Of a stretch of DNA of 64,000 nt, positions 60,625 through 64,000 are shown in pieces. A program made the translations under genes and the position numbers. Under the pieces are notes generated by a model. It saw nothing but the letters and a program-made list of their open reading frames with translations, did not search any database and had not been told where the DNA came from. Position 1 is the stretch's first letter, and the number at the start of each line of letters is the position of its first letter. This DNA is from Propioniferax innocua (lineage in GTDB: Bacteria; Actinomycetota; Actinomycetes; Propionibacteriales; Propionibacteriaceae), in NCBI RefSeq assembly GCF_006716235.1, contig NZ_VFOR01000002.1:310001-374000 (forward strand), given 5' to 3'.

Positions 60625-63573
60625 ATGCTGTGGACCCTGCTTCTCGTAGCAGTGGCCCTGGTCGTCTCCCCTGCGTTGGTGGTGGCCACAGGTCGCCGCA
60701 CAGGATGGCTTCTCGCCGTCGTGTTCCTGGCCGCCGCCGCCCTCTTCACTCCCACCGCGCTCGCGGTCTGGTCCGGCAACATCCCCACGTGGAGCATGCC
60801 GTGGATCCCCGAACTCGGTGTCGATCTCTCCCTGCGCGCCGACGGTCTCGGCGTCGTGTTCACCTATATGGCACTGCTGATCGGCGCGGTCGTCCTCACC
60901 TACTCGGCCAGTTATCTGCCCCCCTCGAATCGGCGACGAAGCATGTCGTTCTACCCGATCATGGTGGCGTTCACCGTCGCCATGATCGGATTGGTGCTCA
61001 CCGATAATCTCCTGGTGCTGTTCGTGGCATGGGAGCTGACGTCCCTGGCCTCCTTCCTGCTGATCGGACGTTCCGGAGCGGGCGCCGAGGCGCCTTCCAT
61101 GCGAACCCTGCTGCTGACCTTCACCGGTGGTCTGTTCCTGTTGGCCGCAGTCGGCGCCATGTGGGCACGTACCGGAACCACCGTGCTCAGCGAGGTTCTG
61201 ACCCATGGCGTCTGGGACACCGACCCACTGTTCACCGGGGCCATGGCCCTCCTCGTGGCGCTGGCCGCGATGACGAAATCAGCCCAGTTCCCCTTCCACG
61301 TGTGGCTGCCCGACGCCATGGCCGCCGCCACCCCCGTCTCTGCGTACCTTCATGCCGCAGCGGTGGTGAAAGCCGGCATCTTCTTGCTGATGCGCTTCAG
61401 CCCGGCCTTCGCCGACGTTCCGATCTGGAACGCCCTGCTCATCTGCATCGGCCTGTTCACCAGCCTGTTCGGGGGATATCTCGCGATCGGGCAGGATGAC
61501 CTCAAGCGGTTGATGGCTTATTCGACGGTCAGCCAGCTCGGTCTCATCGTCGCCGCAGTCGGCGTCGGTACCGCATTCGCTCTCGGCGCCGCTGTCGTCC
61601 ACACGATCACCCATGCGCTGTTCAAGTCCGGGCTGTTCATGGTGGTGGGTGTCATCGACCGCGCCACCGGCACGCGTGATGTTCGACGTCTCCCGCACCT
61701 GGCGCGAGCGATGCCGGCCATGTTCGTGGTGACCGTGCTCGGTGCGGCATCGATGGCCGGGGTCCCACCAATGCTCGGTTTCATCTCGAAGGAGGGTCTT
61801 CTCGGCGCCATGCGCCAGGCACCGGGCCCGATCTTCAACGGCTGGATCGCGTTCGCGGTAATGACGATCAGCGCCGTGGTCACGTTCACCTACACCGCCA
61901 AGATCGTGACCGGCGGATATATCGACGGCGACAGCGATCGTGAAGTCATGCCCGTCTCACTCGGGCTGCGCATCAGCTCCGCGCTGCCCATCGTGCTCGG
62001 CCTTCCCCTCGCACTGGCGGCAGGGCTCCTGGACATCCCGGTGAACGCCGCGACCACCGCAGCCAACACCCCCGGATCCCCAGAACCCCACGTCCACCTC
62101 GCGTTGTGGCACGGCATCACACCCGAGTTGATCGCCACCGCGGTCGTGATCGGTATCGGAATCGTCATCCTCGCCCGCCGCACCGCGCTGCATCCGCACA
62201 TCGAGCGTCGACGCGCCGCTGGCGACGGAACCACCGCCATCAACCGTCTGTACACCCTCGCCGGGGCAATGGGGCGCCTGGTGAACCGGATGGCCAACTC
62301 AGACAGCCCCACGCGCCATCTGGCGTTCATCGCGCTGGGACTGACAGCCGTCATCGGACTGGGCGCGGCACACTCCCACGACAAGCTCCCTCCCCTGCAG
62401 GATGGCGTTTCCCAGCCACTCGATGCATTGTTCCTTGTGCTGATGACCGGCGCGGTGATCGTGGTCTGCACCTCCAATTCACGACTCGGTGCGACCGTGG
62501 CGTTGTCGACCATCGGCATCGTCGGCACAACCCAGATCTTCTCCCTCGGCGCTCCCGATGTGGGCCTGACACAGCTGCTGGTGGAATCACTGACGGTGAT
62601 CGTCATCATGCTCGTGCTGCAGAAACTTCCGTTGACCTTCGGTAAACCCGGCAAGAACCGGCGTCCATCCGCGCTGGCCATCGCATTGCTCACCGGCACG
62701 GCCGCCGGCGTGGCCACCCATCTGTTCAACGGCCGACGCTTCCCCTCGGGAACCTCGCGCTACTACTTGGGAAGCGGTGCCCAGGAGGCCGGCGGTGAGA
62801 ACGTCACGAACCTGATCCTCGTGGAGTTCCGGGCTCTGGACACCTTCGGCGAACTCGCAGTGCTCGGCATGACGGCTGTGTCGGTGATCGCGATCATCTC
62901 GACCGTCCGACACCGCCACCTCGACCCGCCCCCGAAAAAGGACCGTTCCTATGTTCCCGCCCCGAAGATTCCGTTGCAGGGCCCGGGCACCCTCGCCTAC
63001 CGCGCGGTCACACAGGCCTGGGGTAACGCGGTCCACATGCAGATGCTGGTGAACCTGAGCACTCCGATGATCGGGCTGTTGTCACTGTGGTTGTTCTGGC
63101 GCGGCCACAACGCACCCGGCGGCGGTTTCGTCGCCGCGCTCGTGGGTTCCTGCATCGTGGCGATGGTTTACTTGGCCACTTCACGCGACCGGCAGATCGG
63201 CCCTCCGAAACTTCCGTTGCGGCTCATCACCGCAGGTATCGTCATCGCCCTTGTCATCGGCGGCGTCGGCTTCATCAAAGGATCCTTCCTGGCACCCCTG
63301 CACTTCTACATCGGCGAGGTGCATCTCACCACCTCCCTGATCTTCGATGTCGGCATCTACCTTGCAGTTCTCGGGCTGATGCTCGTGACGTTCAATCTGT
63401 TGGGCACCAGCGCCTCCACCGCGCTCCAACGTGGCGAGCAGACCCGTGAGCGTGCCGACGAGGCGGTCGAGGGAGAGCTGCCCGGGCCGATGGACACCTC
63501 TCGAGGTGAGCGCCCCATCCGCTACGGCCGCGGCACCCGGATCCTGTCGACCGGAAGGGAGTACCGCCCATGA
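60625..63573 (+). CDS. mnhA: Mrp Na+/H+ antiporter subunit A (with MnhB-like domain)
   Basis: A 982-residue membrane subunit of the multi-protein Na+/H+ antiporter, related to NuoL. Landmarks: VLFVAWELTSLASFLLIGRS (functional Glu), AAMTKSAQFPFHVWLPDAMA (Lys and His conserved in proton channels), LKRLMAYSTVSQLGLIVAAV, HTITHALFKSGLFMVVGVID. From about residue 790 comes a MnhB-like domain (MLVNLSTPMIGLLSLWLFWR, GHNAPGGGFVAALVGSCIVA), so subunits A and B are fused as usual in actinobacteria. Ribosome site GGGAGAA. It overlaps mnhC. Confidence 0.95.
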   Translation: MLWTLLLVAVALVVSPALVVATGRRTGWLLAVVFLAAAALFTPTALAVWSGNIPTWSMPWIPELGVDLSLRADGLGVVFTYMALLIGAVVLTYSASYLPPSNRRRSMSFYPIMVAFTVAMIGLVLTDNLLVLFVAWELTSLASFLLIGRSGAGAEAPSMRTLLLTFTGGLFLLAAVGAMWARTGTTVLSEVLTHGVWDTDPLFTGAMALLVALAAMTKSAQFPFHVWLPDAMAAATPVSAYLHAAAVVKAGIFLLMRFSPAFADVPIWNALLICIGLFTSLFGGYLAIGQDDLKRLMAYSTVSQLGLIVAAVGVGTAFALGAAVVHTITHALFKSGLFMVVGVIDRATGTRDVRRLPHLARAMPAMFVVTVLGAASMAGVPPMLGFISKEGLLGAMRQAPGPIFNGWIAFAVMTISAVVTFTYTAKIVTGGYIDGDSDREVMPVSLGLRISSALPIVLGLPLALAAGLLDIPVNAATTAANTPGSPEPHVHLALWHGITPELIATAVVIGIGIVILARRTALHPHIERRRAAGDGTTAINRLYTLAGAMGRLVNRMANSDSPTRHLAFIALGLTAVIGLGAAHSHDKLPPLQDGVSQPLDALFLVLMTGAVIVVCTSNSRLGATVALSTIGIVGTTQIFSLGAPDVGLTQLLVESLTVIVIMLVLQKLPLTFGKPGKNRRPSALAIALLTGTAAGVATHLFNGRRFPSGTSRYYLGSGAQEAGGENVTNLILVEFRALDTFGELAVLGMTAVSVIAIISTVRHRHLDPPPKKDRSYVPAPKIPLQGPGTLAYRAVTQAWGNAVHMQMLVNLSTPMIGLLSLWLFWRGHNAPGGGFVAALVGSCIVAMVYLATSRDRQIGPPKLPLRLITAGIVIALVIGGVGFIKGSFLAPLHFYIGEVHLTTSLIFDVGIYLAVLGLMLVTFNLLGTSASTALQRGEQTRERADEAVEGELPGPMDTSRGERPIRYGRGTRILSTGREYRP

Positions 63574-63902
63574 TCATCTCCATCACGGTCGGTGTGCTCG
63601 TCGCAGGTGGCATCTACCTCATGCTCCAGCGCAGCATGGTGCGGACCGCCTTCGGCGTCAGCCTGTTGAGCCATGCTGCGAACCTCGCGATCCTCACCTC
63701 GGGAGTTCCCGCATGGCGCGAGGACCCGATCCTCAACGTCACCACACCCGACCAAGCGGCCGACCCCCTCCCCCAGGCATTCGTGCTGACCGCCATCGTC
63801 ATCACCATGGCCTCGACGATCCTGATGTTGGCGCTCTCGGTGATCGGTCACAATGACGACCTGCTGCGCGCCCCCGAATCCGGAGAGTCGCACCGCCCAT
63901 GA
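63570..63902 (+). CDS. mnhC: Mrp Na+/H+ antiporter subunit C
   Basis: A 110-residue, three-helix NuoK-like subunit: VGVLVAGGIYLMLQRSMVRT, GVSLLSHAANLAILTSG, DPLPQAFVLTAIVITMASTILMLAL with the family PLPQALVLTAIVI signature. ATGA overlaps join it to mnhA and mnhD. Confidence 0.95.
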   Translation: MIISITVGVLVAGGIYLMLQRSMVRTAFGVSLLSHAANLAILTSGVPAWREDPILNVTTPDQAADPLPQAFVLTAIVITMASTILMLALSVIGHNDDLLRAPESGESHRP

Positions 63903-64000
63903 CCACGCCCACGATTCTTCTCCCGGCCCTTGTCGCGGTCCCCCTGCTGCTCAGCGCATTGCTGGTGGTGGTCCGTCACCGCTGGCTGGAGCGCCTGCTG
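63899..64000 (+). CDS. mnhD: Mrp Na+/H+ antiporter subunit D, start only
   Basis: The window ends 34 codons into this gene. The visible start MTTPTILLPALVAVPLLLSA is a hydrophobic first helix. Identity rests on gene order (A-C-D) and the four-base overlap with mnhC. Confidence 0.75.
   Translation, partial: MTTPTILLPALVAVPLLLSALLVVVRHRWLERLL

Overview
The window is high-GC actinobacterial DNA, probably from the Propionibacteriales. Evidence is the mycothiol enzyme Mca next to a DUF4307 gene and greA, the ispH-xseA-xseB-DUF4245 cluster, frequent GTG starts and several apparently leaderless genes. I see no rRNA, tRNA, CRISPR array or insertion sequence.

Layout: (1) 0.1-3.9 kb, an arsenic-resistance operon (arsM-acr3-arsC divergent from arsR), then a PadR regulator with a membrane protein. 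(2) 4.0-24.4 kb, an accessory island ending in the 3' end of the universal GTPase gene ychF. (3) 24.3-64 kb, ordinary core genome: ychF, an NlpC/P60 hydrolase, purine permease, aldehyde dehydrogenase, RmuC, threonine deaminase, IspH, exonuclease VII, PhoH, UppS, Mca, GreA, Ung, MsrA, an FAD oxidoreductase and the start of an Mrp antiporter operon running off the right edge.

The island is the notable part. A short sequence that reads as the last codons of YchF (V-E-F-R-F-N-V-stop) recurs eleven times between 4.57 and 15.24 kb, always in the orientation of ychF, and the ychF terminus at 24.35-24.40 kb is the twelfth. Each interval between copies, except the first 140 bp, holds one self-contained module: a BrnT-like pair, two HigBA modules with a passenger enzyme each, RelBE, a TetR/MmpS-like/GAP unit, an AAA-DUF4143 ATPase, HepT-MntA, a deaminase-ASCH fusion, a zinc-ribbon membrane protein, and a 9-kb unit with a decayed large serine recombinase, a HEPN-motif protein and a type I restriction system. 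I read this as a stack of site-specific insertions at the ychF terminus, comparable in logic to SCC elements or integron cassettes.

Inside several copies the core is a dyad of two 8-bp arms around a 4-bp centre. Two symmetric versions and both reciprocal hybrids are present, as expected if half-sites were exchanged at the centre. At the two copies nearest ychF the Phe-Asn-Val tail is replaced by a longer Lys-Lys-stop tail that overlaps the start codon of the next gene by ATGA, so hsdM is translationally coupled to ychF.

The island also carries four visible frameshifts (two in the ATPase, one in HepT, one in the recombinase), while no core gene shows any. This suggests turnover and decay in the accessory part, although sequencing errors in short G/C runs are not excluded.
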